Shown here: positions 17,077 to 25,646 of the stretch, in pieces
Layout of the letters: the number at the start of each line of letters is the position of its first letter
Numbering within the stretch: the first letter of the stretch is position 1
Assembly: GCF_009799805.1 (NCBI RefSeq)
Contig: NZ_CP047050.1
Location: 696,001-760,000, forward strand
Source of the DNA: Myroides phaeus
GTDB lineage: Bacteria > Bacteroidota > Bacteroidia > Flavobacteriales > Flavobacteriaceae
Reading direction: 5' to 3'
DNA length: 64,000 bases
Notes under the pieces: generated by a model
The model's database searches: none
Seen by the model: the letters and a program-made list of their open reading frames with translations, nothing else
Told to the model about the DNA's origin: nothing
Made by a program: the position numbers and the translations under genes

Positions 17077-17289
17077 TTACATTTAAACCACCATATTTCA
17101 CAAAATACAACAACACTAATTCGCCTTTAATCTTCACAAGAAACAATCATAAAACGAAATTTAATCAAAACAAAAACTATAAATATTAATAAATTTCAAT
17201 ATCAGTTATTTTTTTATACTAAAATTTTTCATAATATTAACTATTATTATACAACTTACACTATTACTAAAAACTAAATAATTATAGAA

Positions 17290-18447
17290 ATGAGAAAAAA
17301 AACCAGAAAATTATTTTTAGGCTTGCTAATTGGCTCTTCATTATTGTCAACTATATCTTGCTCTAATGATGATAGTAGTCCAATAACTGTAGCTCCAGAT
17401 AAACCAGAAACTCCAGGAACACCAACTACTCCTGCTGAAAAAGCAACAGTAAAACTAACAGTTAACGAATTTGATGATACATCAGTCTCTTTTACTGTTC
17501 AAGCTACGAATGCAACAGAAGTATTCTATTATATTTTTAAAAATCCTGTGAAAGGTGAACTTCCAAAAATCGATGGAGAAGAAATAGTTAAACAAGGAAC
17601 TAAAATAGAAGATCTTGACAAAGAAATTATTGTAACTGAATTAGAGAACCTAACTGAATATGCTATTGTAGCTGCTGCAAAAAACACAGAAAATGTTATA
17701 TCTGTTCTTGAAAAGCCAGAAGTATTTTCAACATTACAAAAAATTGACGTTTCTATTATATTATCAAATGTAAGTGCTACGCATGAGCAAATCTTGTTTA
17801 GTATTCAACCTATCGACGCTGTACAAGCAAATTACAAAATAGTTAAAAAAGGAACTAAACTTACTGCTGACGAAGTTTTAGAAACAGGAAACAAGTTATT
17901 TAATGTAAAAGTAACTTCAAATCTAAGACCGAAAGGTTTCGATGCTGACACAGAATATATTATTTACGCAGCTGGATTATCTGCAACAGGAGCAAAAGTA
18001 TTAAAATATGCAGAAGTACGTACTGCTGCTTTACCTGAAAAGCCATCTGAAGATGGAATAATGAACTTCACTACACTTTCATTTCAAAGCGAAAAAGATC
18101 CTGTTACACAGGGTAAAATTTCATTCTACACGCTTTCATTAAGCAATGCTGATTGGGAAGCTAAGTTTGAAATCGCTAATGTTAGTTCAATACTCGATGT
18201 TATTCCTGAAGGAAAATATACCTTACCAGCATACAAAGATCCAGGAAAACCAACAGTAGAACGCATAGGATCTGATTTCTATATTAAAAACAAAAAAACG
18301 GGAGAAACAATAAAAGATATTGATTATGGAGATATGGTAATCACTAAAAAAGACAGTGAATATACAATAGATATCAATATGGTAAAACAGGATTACACTC
18401 AAAAATATAAAGCAGCATACAAAGGTATTCCTGTTTATAAAAAATAA
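17290..18447 (+). CDS. Secreted lipoprotein with tandem Ig/fibronectin-like domains
   Basis: 385 residues, no named family recognised. A lipoprotein signal ends at Cys24 (STISC), followed by SNDDSS (an acidic export-type tail) and a Pro/Thr linker (PETPGTPTTPAE). Two similar beta domains follow at about 55-145 and 150-235; each contains a TEY-x-I-x-AA-type strand (LTEYAIVAAAKN, TEYIIYAAGLS). The C-terminal part (about 255-385) is beta-rich. It is probably a surface adhesin-like or glycan-binding lipoprotein. It is a single-gene unit with its own terminator, lying next to the decayed gene; accessory origin is possible. Confidence 0.75.
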   Translation: MRKKTRKLFLGLLIGSSLLSTISCSNDDSSPITVAPDKPETPGTPTTPAEKATVKLTVNEFDDTSVSFTVQATNATEVFYYIFKNPVKGELPKIDGEEIVKQGTKIEDLDKEIIVTELENLTEYAIVAAAKNTENVISVLEKPEVFSTLQKIDVSIILSNVSATHEQILFSIQPIDAVQANYKIVKKGTKLTADEVLETGNKLFNVKVTSNLRPKGFDADTEYIIYAAGLSATGAKVLKYAEVRTAALPEKPSEDGIMNFTTLSFQSEKDPVTQGKISFYTLSLSNADWEAKFEIANVSSILDVIPEGKYTLPAYKDPGKPTVERIGSDFYIKNKKTGETIKDIDYGDMVITKKDSEYTIDINMVKQDYTQKYKAAYKGIPVYKK

Positions 18448-18454
18448 AACAACT

Positions 18455-18490
18455 AAAAAAGGTTGTCTCCAAATAGAGACAGCCTTTTTT
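18455..18490 (+). terminator. Intrinsic terminator after the lipoprotein gene
   Basis: The arms AAAAGGTTGTCTC and GAGACAGCCTTTT (one G-T pair) surround a CAAATA loop, followed by T residues, 8 bases after the stop. Confidence 0.88.
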
Positions 18491-19041
18491 CACATTACAA
18501 CAGTTATTTCATTGTTAATAGATATATTTAAAAAGGAAAAATAAGTGTTCGTATTTCTATCATTTAAGCAATTAATAATTTCAAAAGTCTTTAAATGATA
18601 TTAAAAGATTTTAGAGAAGCAATATGAATATTCTAAAACCAGTGAGTAAGCTTTGTAATTGCTACTTTTTTCAACATTTTTAATGATGTATTATTCGTAA
18701 ACCCTCAACTAAATAATATGCCTTTTTACTATCACAATATAAGTTAAACAGTATTGTCATCACACACTTCTTTGATACTTGTTCGACACAAGTACCACAC
18801 TTCTCCCACACACTTTCGGGAAAAAGGCTTTTTTTCGAAAGTGTGTGGGACTTGAGTGGGAGATGTCTCGAACATAGTACGTTTAAAACTACACTATGAC
18901 ACACTCTTTATCGCGAGCAGAATTCAATGCATTATATTTAAAATCTTCTTTTGTTTTATTACTTATAGAAAAAAGGATACTTATACTTAGTACTAATTTT
19001 TTTTGTCCAATTCGTTTAATTCTTCCAAAAACTCTTAAAAT
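18491..19041. other. Gene-poor intergenic region containing a long palindromic repeat
   Basis: About 550 bases without a convincing gene. Short frames here (18680-18904 minus, 18896-19093 plus) have no coding character. The notable content is the palindromic repeat at 18776-18879, described separately. The remainder is A+T-rich with no clear promoter. Confidence 0.6.
18776..18879. repeat. Long imperfect palindrome, copy 1
   Basis: The left arm (18776-18818) and right arm (18836-18879) are inverted copies over about 43 bases. The inner 15 bases TCCCACACACTTTCG and CGAAAGTGTGTGGGA match perfectly around a 17-base loop; the outer part is imperfect (both ends begin TACT..TGTTCGA when read inward). 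The arms contain repeated CCACAC-like pentamers. A related but more degenerate structure occurs at about 44148-44256. It is too long and lacks the T-tail expected of a plain terminator. Confidence 0.75.
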
Positions 19042-19076
19042 AAAAAAGGTAGCATCTTTTATAAATACTACCTTTT
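19042..19076 (-). terminator. Intrinsic terminator after the Dabb gene
   Basis: The arms AAAAGGTAG and CTACCTTTT are separated by 15 bases; on the minus strand a T-run follows. It lies 56 bases past the Dabb stop. Confidence 0.6.
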
Positions 19077-19131
19077 ACAAAACCGATAAATAAATAACAA
19101 TATTTTATATTGAATTAAATACAGTACAAAA

Positions 19132-19419
19132 CTAATAGTCAATTGCTACTCTTTCTGTAACTACAGATTTAATAAAATCAACAACTTTTAAATGTTCTGG
19201 ATGATTTGCATATATTGCTAAATCATTAAAATTTAAAAACTCAGTATAAAGCATAACATCAAAATTTGCTTGAGTAGCATCTATATGATTAAACTCTACA
19301 GAAATAGCTTTCAACGCCTCAATTTTATCTTTTAATGCCATTAATTGATTTTTCATTTCAATTTTATTAGCCTCTTTATTTTCTTCTTTAAGACGCCACA
19401 TCACGATGTGTTTTAACAT
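19132..19419 (-). CDS. Dabb family stress-responsive ferredoxin-like fold protein
   Basis: 95 residues. MLKHIVMWRLKEE at the start and the central NFDVMLYTEF / YANHPEHLKVVDFI pattern are typical of the stress responsive alpha/beta barrel (Dabb) family. These small dimeric proteins occur in plants and bacteria; most bacterial members have no defined role. It lies downstream of tyrA on the same strand with a 63-base gap and is followed by a terminator. Confidence 0.85.
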   Translation of the reverse strand: MLKHIVMWRLKEENKEANKIEMKNQLMALKDKIEALKAISVEFNHIDATQANFDVMLYTEFLNFNDLAIYANHPEHLKVVDFIKSVVTERVAIDY

Positions 19420-19482
19420 AATATCCTTTTTTTATTTCCTGAACAATTTATTAAAAAACCTTTGCTTCTGGAAGTATTTCCT

Positions 19483-20334
19483 TTATTTTTTTAATTTATC
19501 TTTTATACGATTAGCTTCTTTGATAAACCCAGCTAATTGAGCTGTATCTTTATTTTCTAAATAAGTTTTAAACATATTTAACTTCTCTAAATAAATATCT
19601 AAAATAGGTAAAATATGCTCTGTATTTTGTTCAAAAATAGGTAACCACATATCAACAGAACTTTTAGCAAGTCGGACTGTTGAAGCAAATCCTCCTGCTG
19701 CCAAATTAAATATAGCCGTATCATCTTTTTCTTTATCTAATACTGCTACCGCCAAAGCATAAGATATTGCATGTGATAAATGAGACACATAACCAACGTG
19801 TTCATCGTGTGAATTTGCATCCATTAAAATCAAACGCGTATCTAAATGATAATATAACTCAGAAATCTGATTTAATGCTTTAGGAGAAGATTTCTCAGGA
19901 TTACAGATAATTGCTACTCTTTCTTTAAACAATCCCTTAAAAGCAGCCTCTGGCCCACTATACTCTGTTCCTGCCATAGGGTGTGTCGCTACAAAAGCCC
20001 CCCTATTAGGATGTTCATCTATCTTTTTAGATAATAAGGATTTTGTAGATCCAACATCCATAATATATGTACCCTCTCTAATATTGTCCAAAGCATAAGC
20101 CATCAATTCAATTGTTACATTCACAGGGGTAGCCATTACTACAATATCTGACTGTTGTAATAATTCATCTAATGAAACTATTTCGTCTATTATACTTAGT
20201 TCTAATGCTTTTTCTGCATTTGTTGGTGATGCATCAAAACCAATTACTTTGTTAGCAAAACCTTTTGTTTTTAAGTCTAAGGCCATTGATCCCCCAATCA
20301 AACCAATTCCTACAAAACCTATTGTTTTTGTCAT
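19483..20334 (-). CDS. tyrA: Prephenate dehydrogenase
   Basis: 283 residues. GFVGIGLIGGSMALDL near the start is the NAD(P)-binding motif; THPMAGTEYSGPEAA near residue 115 and HDEHVGYVSHLSHAIS near 180 are the substrate-site motifs of the TyrA family. It converts prephenate to 4-hydroxyphenylpyruvate in tyrosine synthesis. There is no fused chorismate mutase or ACT domain. An 11-base perfect inverted repeat lies 18 bases before the start. Neighbouring genes belong to other pathways. Confidence 0.92.
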   Translation of the reverse strand: MTKTIGFVGIGLIGGSMALDLKTKGFANKVIGFDASPTNAEKALELSIIDEIVSLDELLQQSDIVVMATPVNVTIELMAYALDNIREGTYIMDVGSTKSLLSKKIDEHPNRGAFVATHPMAGTEYSGPEAAFKGLFKERVAIICNPEKSSPKALNQISELYYHLDTRLILMDANSHDEHVGYVSHLSHAISYALAVAVLDKEKDDTAIFNLAAGGFASTVRLAKSSVDMWLPIFEQNTEHILPILDIYLEKLNMFKTYLENKDTAQLAGFIKEANRIKDKLKK

Positions 20335-20351
20335 TACATACTTTTTTATTT

Positions 20352-20384
20352 GTTATCAACATATAGCTAAACAATGTTGATAAC
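20352..20384 (-). promoter_or_regulatory. Perfect inverted repeat before tyrA
   Basis: GTTATCAACAT and ATGTTGATAAC are perfect 11-base arms separated by 11 bases, so equivalent points are 22 bases apart (two helical turns). It lies between the MBL gene and tyrA. On the tyrA strand no T-run follows, so it is not a normal terminator; an operator or leader hairpin is more likely. Confidence 0.4.
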
Positions 20385-20396
20385 TATTTTACTCTT

Positions 20397-21815
20397 TTAT
20401 AGCAAAGAACTTGGACAAACAAATTCTGTTTTATCTAAAGTTGTTTCTTTACTAATTGCATTGTATCCTCCTATAACATCCACAATGTTAGTTACTCCTT
20501 TTTTATATAATAAAGAAGATGCAATCATACTTCTATATCCTCCTGCACAATAAATTATATATTTATTCTGTTTTGCAAGATCTTCAGACTGCGTATTTAA
20601 AGTATTTAATGGAATATTTATCGACTCTTCTAAATGCTCTGATTTAAACTCATTAACTTTTCTTACGTCTAAAAGTGTGGCATCATTTTTAAAGAATGCC
20701 TCATCCATCTGTTTTGGAGTAATACGAGTAATAGTATTTACTGGTAAACCAGCATTTTTCCAAACTAACAATCCTCCTTCTAAGAAACCGATTGTATTAT
20801 CATACCCTACGCGAGATAAACGAATCATACTTTCTTCTTCTTTTCCTTTTTCTGTAACTAAAACTATTGGCTGTTTAATATTACTAATCATTTCACCGAC
20901 CCACATAGCAAAAGGTCCATTTAATCCAATATTTAAACTATTAGGAATAAATCCTTCTGAAAAAGTTTGAGGATCACGTGTATCTAATATCAAAACCTCA
21001 TCATTTTGAATAATTTTTTGAAACTCAACTAAATTAAAAGGAGTATTCCCTCTTTTCAAAATATCTTCTAAATGCTCATAACCTTGAATATTCATTAAAA
21101 CATTTTTAGGAAAATACTGTGGAGGCGTTGCTAAACCAGACAACAATTCCTTTACAAACTCATCCTCTGTCATATCAGCTCTTAATGCATAATTCGTTGC
21201 TTTTTGATTTCCTAAAGTATCTGTTGTCTCTTTGCTCATATTTTTTCCACAAGCACTACCTGCTCCATGGTTTGGATAAACAATTAAATCATCAGGCAAT
21301 GGCATAATCTTATTTCTAAGAGATTGAAATAAATGACGAGCAAGTATTTCTTCCGTAATTTCAGACTTTACTAATTGAACTAAGTCAGGTCTTCCTACAT
21401 CACCAATAAACAACGTATCTCCTGTCATAATAGCGCTCTTTCTCCCTTCCTCATCAATAATTAAATAAGTTGTACTTTCCATTGTATGTCCAGGAGTATG
21501 AAGTACTTGTACTTTAATATTACCAACAGTAAACACTTGATTATCCTCAGCAATAATAGCCTGATAATTAGGCAGTGCAGTAGGCCCAAAAACAATTTGT
21601 GCTCCTGTTTTTTCAACTAAATCTAAATGTCCACTAACAAAATCTGCATGAAAATGTGTTTCAAATACATACTTAACCTTTGCATTATCTTTATTTGCTC
21701 TATCAATATAAGGTTGTACATCTCTTAGAGGATCAAAAATCGCTGCTTCACCATTACTTTCAATATAATAAGCTGCGTGAGCAATACATCCAGTATAAAT
21801 CTGTTCTATTTTCAT
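20397..21815 (-). CDS. MBL-fold hydrolase with two rhodanese domains (persulfide dioxygenase-like)
   Basis: 472 residues. Residues 1-250 form a metallo-beta-lactamase domain with THFHADFVSGH, HTPGHTMES, GDTLFIGDVGRPD and YPNHGAGSACGK, the pattern of ETHE1/persulfide dioxygenase-like enzymes. Two rhodanese domains follow, at about 270-360 and 375-465. The second has an active-site Cys loop (YCAGGYRS); the first has VTEKGKE in its place and is probably inactive as a sulfurtransferase. It likely oxidises or transfers sulfane sulfur in the cytosol during sulfide detoxification. An ATGATA-TC-TATCAT inverted repeat lies 52-65 bases upstream. The substrate is inferred from family. Confidence 0.88.
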   Translation of the reverse strand: MKIEQIYTGCIAHAAYYIESNGEAAIFDPLRDVQPYIDRANKDNAKVKYVFETHFHADFVSGHLDLVEKTGAQIVFGPTALPNYQAIIAEDNQVFTVGNIKVQVLHTPGHTMESTTYLIIDEEGRKSAIMTGDTLFIGDVGRPDLVQLVKSEITEEILARHLFQSLRNKIMPLPDDLIVYPNHGAGSACGKNMSKETTDTLGNQKATNYALRADMTEDEFVKELLSGLATPPQYFPKNVLMNIQGYEHLEDILKRGNTPFNLVEFQKIIQNDEVLILDTRDPQTFSEGFIPNSLNIGLNGPFAMWVGEMISNIKQPIVLVTEKGKEEESMIRLSRVGYDNTIGFLEGGLLVWKNAGLPVNTITRITPKQMDEAFFKNDATLLDVRKVNEFKSEHLEESINIPLNTLNTQSEDLAKQNKYIIYCAGGYRSMIASSLLYKKGVTNIVDVIGGYNAISKETTLDKTEFVCPSSLL

Positions 21816-21866
21816 AATAAGTCGTTTTTAGAAAAGTAAATTTACATTCCCTTAAAAGAAAATAAA

Positions 21867-21880
21867 ATGATATCTATCAT
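21867..21880 (-). promoter_or_regulatory. Candidate operator upstream of the MBL-rhodanese gene
   Basis: The arms ATGATA and TATCAT are separated by 2 bases, 52-65 bases before the start codon. They could bind a dimeric regulator. The match could be chance in A+T-rich DNA. Confidence 0.25.
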
Positions 21881-21973
21881 ATTAAACAACACATAACCAC
21901 CTTATTACCAACCACTTCTTTTAATTAACTAAATACTTTTCTATTTATATTAAACGACATATCCTTAAACTTT

Positions 21974-22029
21974 TATATCAAAAAAAAGCCTCCAATAGAA
22001 TATTCTATTGGAGGCTTTTTTTTGATATA
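21974..22029 (-). terminator. Perfect 56-base palindromic terminator
   Basis: The two 28-base halves are perfectly complementary about the centre GAAT|ATTC. A GCCTCCAATA stem is flanked by A8 and T8. It lies 11 bases after the stop of the response regulator gene and would work on either strand. Confidence 0.88.
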
Positions 22030-22040
22030 CCCCTTATAAA

Positions 22041-22700
22041 CTAAACAAAACCTTGCTTAATAACTTCTTGAACTAAGGTTGCTGTATCTGCCACTTCAAA
22101 TACTTGCTTCATTTTCGCTAAACGCTTTTTTATAGTAGGATTTGAAAGAGGAATATGATTGTCTAACTCTTGAAGTTTGTATCCTTTTGATAGCAAAACT
22201 AATATTTCTCTATTAAAATCGTCATACATCATTTCTTTGCGTACTATCTCACTTAAACAATGTTTGACTATCTCACTTTGATATCTCTCTCCACTACAAA
22301 CCTTTCTTACAATATCAATCAAATTTTCTGGTGTAATTTCATGCTTACTTACCAACCCATTGGGCTTTATATTTTTAAAAATATTATAAAGAGTAATTAC
22401 TTCAGTATGTCCTGTTAATATAATTGTTTTACACGAAGGCATAACTTTTTGAATGTACTTAACTATATCTCCTCCATCTTCCCACTTAGAAACCTCATTT
22501 TTGGGCAAAGAAAAATCAATAATTGCTAAATCATAAAAAAGTCCAATATCAACAGCTTTATCAATATTCTCCTTAGCACTTGTACAATCAAAAGACTTCT
22601 CGAAAGTAATATCTCCCCAATATTCCAAATCTTTAGAAAGAGCTAATACATACCCTTCAACAATAAGTGGATGGTCGTCAACTAATAGTATTCTACTCAT
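22041..22700 (-). CDS. Response regulator with C-terminal LuxR-like HTH
   Basis: 219 residues. The receiver domain (1-135) has ILLVDDHPL at the start, the phospho-acceptor Asp in LAIIDFSLP, TILTGH and the conserved Lys in GLVSKHE. The C-terminus (about 155-215) is a helix-turn-helix resembling LuxR type (FNREILVLLSKGYKLQEL, NPTIKKRLAKMKQVF). A histidine kinase is not encoded next to it, so its partner is unknown. It is a single gene with its own terminator. It resembles regulators paired with membrane histidine kinases in flavobacteria, but no target can be assigned. Confidence 0.85.
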   Translation of the reverse strand: MSRILLVDDHPLIVEGYVLALSKDLEYWGDITFEKSFDCTSAKENIDKAVDIGLFYDLAIIDFSLPKNEVSKWEDGGDIVKYIQKVMPSCKTIILTGHTEVITLYNIFKNIKPNGLVSKHEITPENLIDIVRKVCSGERYQSEIVKHCLSEIVRKEMMYDDFNREILVLLSKGYKLQELDNHIPLSNPTIKKRLAKMKQVFEVADTATLVQEVIKQGFV

Positions 22701-22828
22701 TATTTTACTTGTTTTTTAAAATACCGTTTATTGTAAAATTTATTACAGCTTTTATTTTATTCTATTAAGAACACAGTGCAAATCTAACCTTAAAAATACA
22801 AACTTTTAACTACTTATTCTAATAAAAC

Positions 22829-22870
22829 AAAAAAAGACTCTTAGCGAACAACACTAAGAGTCTTTTTTTT
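22829..22870 (-). terminator. Intrinsic terminator after asd
   Basis: The arms AAAGACTCTTAG and CTAAGAGTCTTT surround an 8-base loop with T-runs on both strands, 17 bases beyond the asd stop. Confidence 0.88.
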
Positions 22871-22886
22871 ATAAAGTAAAATAAAT

Positions 22887-23876
22887 TTATACTAATTTAT
22901 TAGCAACAAGATATTCTGCAATTTGAATTGTATTTGTTGCTGCCCCCTTGCGAAGATTATCTGCAACAATCCACATATTAACAGCATTATCTCTTGTAAA
23001 ATCTCTACGAATACGTCCAACAAACACATCATCTTTTCCTTCTGCATATAAAGGCATTGGATAAGTATTAGTATCTGTATTATCCTGAACAACTATACCA
23101 GGAGTATCGTGCAATATTTTACGAATATCATTAATATCATAATCCTTAGTAAATTCAATATTTACTGTTTCACTATGTCCTCCTACAACAGGGATTCTAA
23201 CAGCCGTAGCAGCAACTAAAACAGAATCATCACATAAGATTTTCTTTGTTTCATTTGCAAGCTTCATTTCCTCTTTTGTGTAACCATTCTCTTCAAAAAC
23301 ATCACAATGTGGCAATGCATTTCTGTGTATTGGATAAGGATATGCCATTTCTCCCTTCTGATTAGCATATTCATTTTCAAGCTGTTTTACAGCTTTAACT
23401 CCAGTACCTGTTATTGATTGGTATGTCGATACAATTACTCGCTTTATACCATATTTTTTATGCAAAGGAGCAAGTGTCATCACCAACTGAATAGTAGAAC
23501 AGTTAGGGTTTGCTATTATCTTATCTTCTTTTGTTAATTGATTTGCGTTAATTTCAGGTACAACTAATTTTTTTGTTGGATCCATTCTCCACGCAGAAGA
23601 ATTATCAATTACAGTTGTACCAACCTCTGCAAACTTTGGAGCCCATTCTAAAGAAGCTGTCCCTCCTGCAGAAAATAAAGCAATTTCAGGTTTCATATTA
23701 ACAGCATCTTCCATGGACGTAATGGTGTATTTTTTACCATTAAATTCAATCTGCTTCCCAATTGATCTTTCAGAAGCAACTGGTATTAACTCAGTTATTG
23801 GAAAATTTCTCTCTGCTAATACTTTTAGCATAATCTCTCCTACCATTCCGGTAGCCCCTACTACTGCTATTCTCAT
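22887..23876 (-). CDS. asd: Aspartate-semialdehyde dehydrogenase
   Basis: 329 residues. VVGATGMVGEIMLKVL at the start is the NADP-binding motif; NPNCSTIQLV near residue 128 holds the catalytic Cys; GGHSETVNIEF near 240 holds the catalytic His. It makes aspartate semialdehyde for lysine/diaminopimelate, threonine and methionine synthesis. Length is normal for the family. It lies in a run of minus-strand genes, 63 bases after recJ, with its own terminator. Confidence 0.95.
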   Translation of the reverse strand: MRIAVVGATGMVGEIMLKVLAERNFPITELIPVASERSIGKQIEFNGKKYTITSMEDAVNMKPEIALFSAGGTASLEWAPKFAEVGTTVIDNSSAWRMDPTKKLVVPEINANQLTKEDKIIANPNCSTIQLVMTLAPLHKKYGIKRVIVSTYQSITGTGVKAVKQLENEYANQKGEMAYPYPIHRNALPHCDVFEENGYTKEEMKLANETKKILCDDSVLVAATAVRIPVVGGHSETVNIEFTKDYDINDIRKILHDTPGIVVQDNTDTNTYPMPLYAEGKDDVFVGRIRRDFTRDNAVNMWIVADNLRKGAATNTIQIAEYLVANKLV

Positions 23877-23939
23877 CTTTTACAATTTATAATTGATTAT
23901 TTTTTTATATTGTATGGTATAAAAATAAGATATTTTTTA

Positions 23940-25643
23940 TCACCACGATAATTGCATATCTTTTATTTGAACTTGAATACTAACTTTATTTCGCCATTTG
24001 TTCTCTTCGATAGAATATACAATATCTAAAAATTGTTTTTCTTTTACCTTTTCAAACTGTCTTCCAAAATTAAAACCAATTGCTGGAAATTTTTTATTGG
24101 ATACTCCCCTCTGCTTTAGAGTCATTTTTAAGTGTTCTCCATTGGCGCCAGCTGTTTTTGCATAACCAGTATCAAAAGCTTGTTTACTCATAAAAATAGG
24201 ACTTGGATTCCCAGGTCCAAAAGGTTCAAATTGCTTTAAAACTCTCAAAAACTTATCTGTTATATTTGAAAATCTAATAATAGAATCAATTTCAATCTCT
24301 GGAATTAAATCAGTTTCTTGAATTGTACTTTCTACTACCTGTTCAAACTTACTTTTGAAAGCTTCAAAGTTTTCTTTTTTCATTGTCAATCCGGCAGCAT
24401 ACATATGCCCTCCAAATTGAATTAAGTATTCCGAACATGCTTCTAAAGCTTGATAAATATCAAAATTCTTAACTGACCTCGCCGACGCTGCTAAATACTC
24501 ACCACTATCAGTAAAAACTAACGTAGGCCTATAATATGTATCTATTAATCTTGAGGCTACAATTCCAATCACTCCTTTGTGCCAAGATGGACTATAAACA
24601 ATCGTACTTTTAGTATTTATTGCCTTTTGATCTATAATTTGTTTTAAAGCTTCTTCAGTAATACCTTGGTCAAGAGTTCTTCTTTCTACATTTATTTCAA
24701 CAATCTTCTTAACTGTTTGTTTAGCTTCTTCAATTGTAAACTTAGTTAATAGATCAACTGTATAATTACCGTGCTCTATTCTACCTGCAGCATTGATTTT
24801 AGGAGCTAACTTAAAAACAATATCACTCATCGTGTATGGTTTTATATCATATAAATCCATTAATGCTTCGATTCCTGGTCGAGGAGTATTATTAATAACT
24901 TCTAAACCAAAATGAGCTAAAATACGATTCTCTCCTGTGATAGGAACAACATCAGCTGCAATTGCAGTAGCCACTAAATCTAAATAAGGTATAATCCTCT
25001 CGATTGGTTGCTTTAGATGCATTGAATGTGCTTGGATCAATTTAAAACCAACTCCACAACCACATAACTCTTTATAAGGATAATTACAATCTTCTCTTTT
25101 AGGATCTAAAACTGCTATTGCATTAGGAATTTCGTCACTTGGCAAATGGTGATCACATATAATAAAGTCTATTCCTAAACCTTTTGCATAAGCAACATGT
25201 TCAATTGATTTTATTCCACAATCCAAAGCAATAATAAGTGTGATATTCTTTTGCTTTGCATAGTCAATTCCTTGATATGACACTCCGTATCCCTCGTTGT
25301 AACGATCAGGAATATAAGTTTCAATATTAATGTCAAAACTTTTAAGATAAGAGTACATCAAAGCAACGGAAGTAGTTCCATCGACATCATAATCTCCAAA
25401 AACTAAAATAGACTCTTTTTTATTAAATGCCTCTTCAATACGCATAACTGCTTTATCCATATCCTTCATTAAATATGGATCATGCAAATCACTCAAAGAA
25501 GGCCTAAAAAAGCTTTTTGCTTCTTCATAATTCTTAATATCCCTCTGTGCTAAGAGCTTAGCTATAACATTATCAACACCTAAAACATTTTGTAAATGAG
25601 TAACAATTTCTTTGTCTGGATCTTCTTTTAAATTCCAGCGCAT
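23940..25643 (-). CDS. recJ: Single-stranded-DNA-specific exonuclease RecJ
   Basis: 567 residues, normal length. VFGDYDVDGTTSVALMYSYL near residue 80 (DYDVDG), ALDCGIKS near 135 and ICDHHLPSDE near 158 are the DHH motifs; GGHMYAAGLTM near 405 is the DHHA1 motif. It degrades single-stranded DNA 5'-3' in recombination and mismatch repair. The OsmC gene ends 3 bases upstream, so the two are probably co-transcribed. Confidence 0.95.
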   Translation of the reverse strand: MRWNLKEDPDKEIVTHLQNVLGVDNVIAKLLAQRDIKNYEEAKSFFRPSLSDLHDPYLMKDMDKAVMRIEEAFNKKESILVFGDYDVDGTTSVALMYSYLKSFDINIETYIPDRYNEGYGVSYQGIDYAKQKNITLIIALDCGIKSIEHVAYAKGLGIDFIICDHHLPSDEIPNAIAVLDPKREDCNYPYKELCGCGVGFKLIQAHSMHLKQPIERIIPYLDLVATAIAADVVPITGENRILAHFGLEVINNTPRPGIEALMDLYDIKPYTMSDIVFKLAPKINAAGRIEHGNYTVDLLTKFTIEEAKQTVKKIVEINVERRTLDQGITEEALKQIIDQKAINTKSTIVYSPSWHKGVIGIVASRLIDTYYRPTLVFTDSGEYLAASARSVKNFDIYQALEACSEYLIQFGGHMYAAGLTMKKENFEAFKSKFEQVVESTIQETDLIPEIEIDSIIRFSNITDKFLRVLKQFEPFGPGNPSPIFMSKQAFDTGYAKTAGANGEHLKMTLKQRGVSNKKFPAIGFNFGRQFEKVKEKQFLDIVYSIEENKWRNKVSIQVQIKDMQLSW

Positions 25644-25646
25644 AGT

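Noticed and set aside
18680..18904. Open frame of 74 codons on the minus strand (and one of 65 codons at 18896-19093 on the plus strand)
   Set aside because: The first runs through the palindromic repeat and has no homology-like motifs; the second lacks a promoter and coding character.
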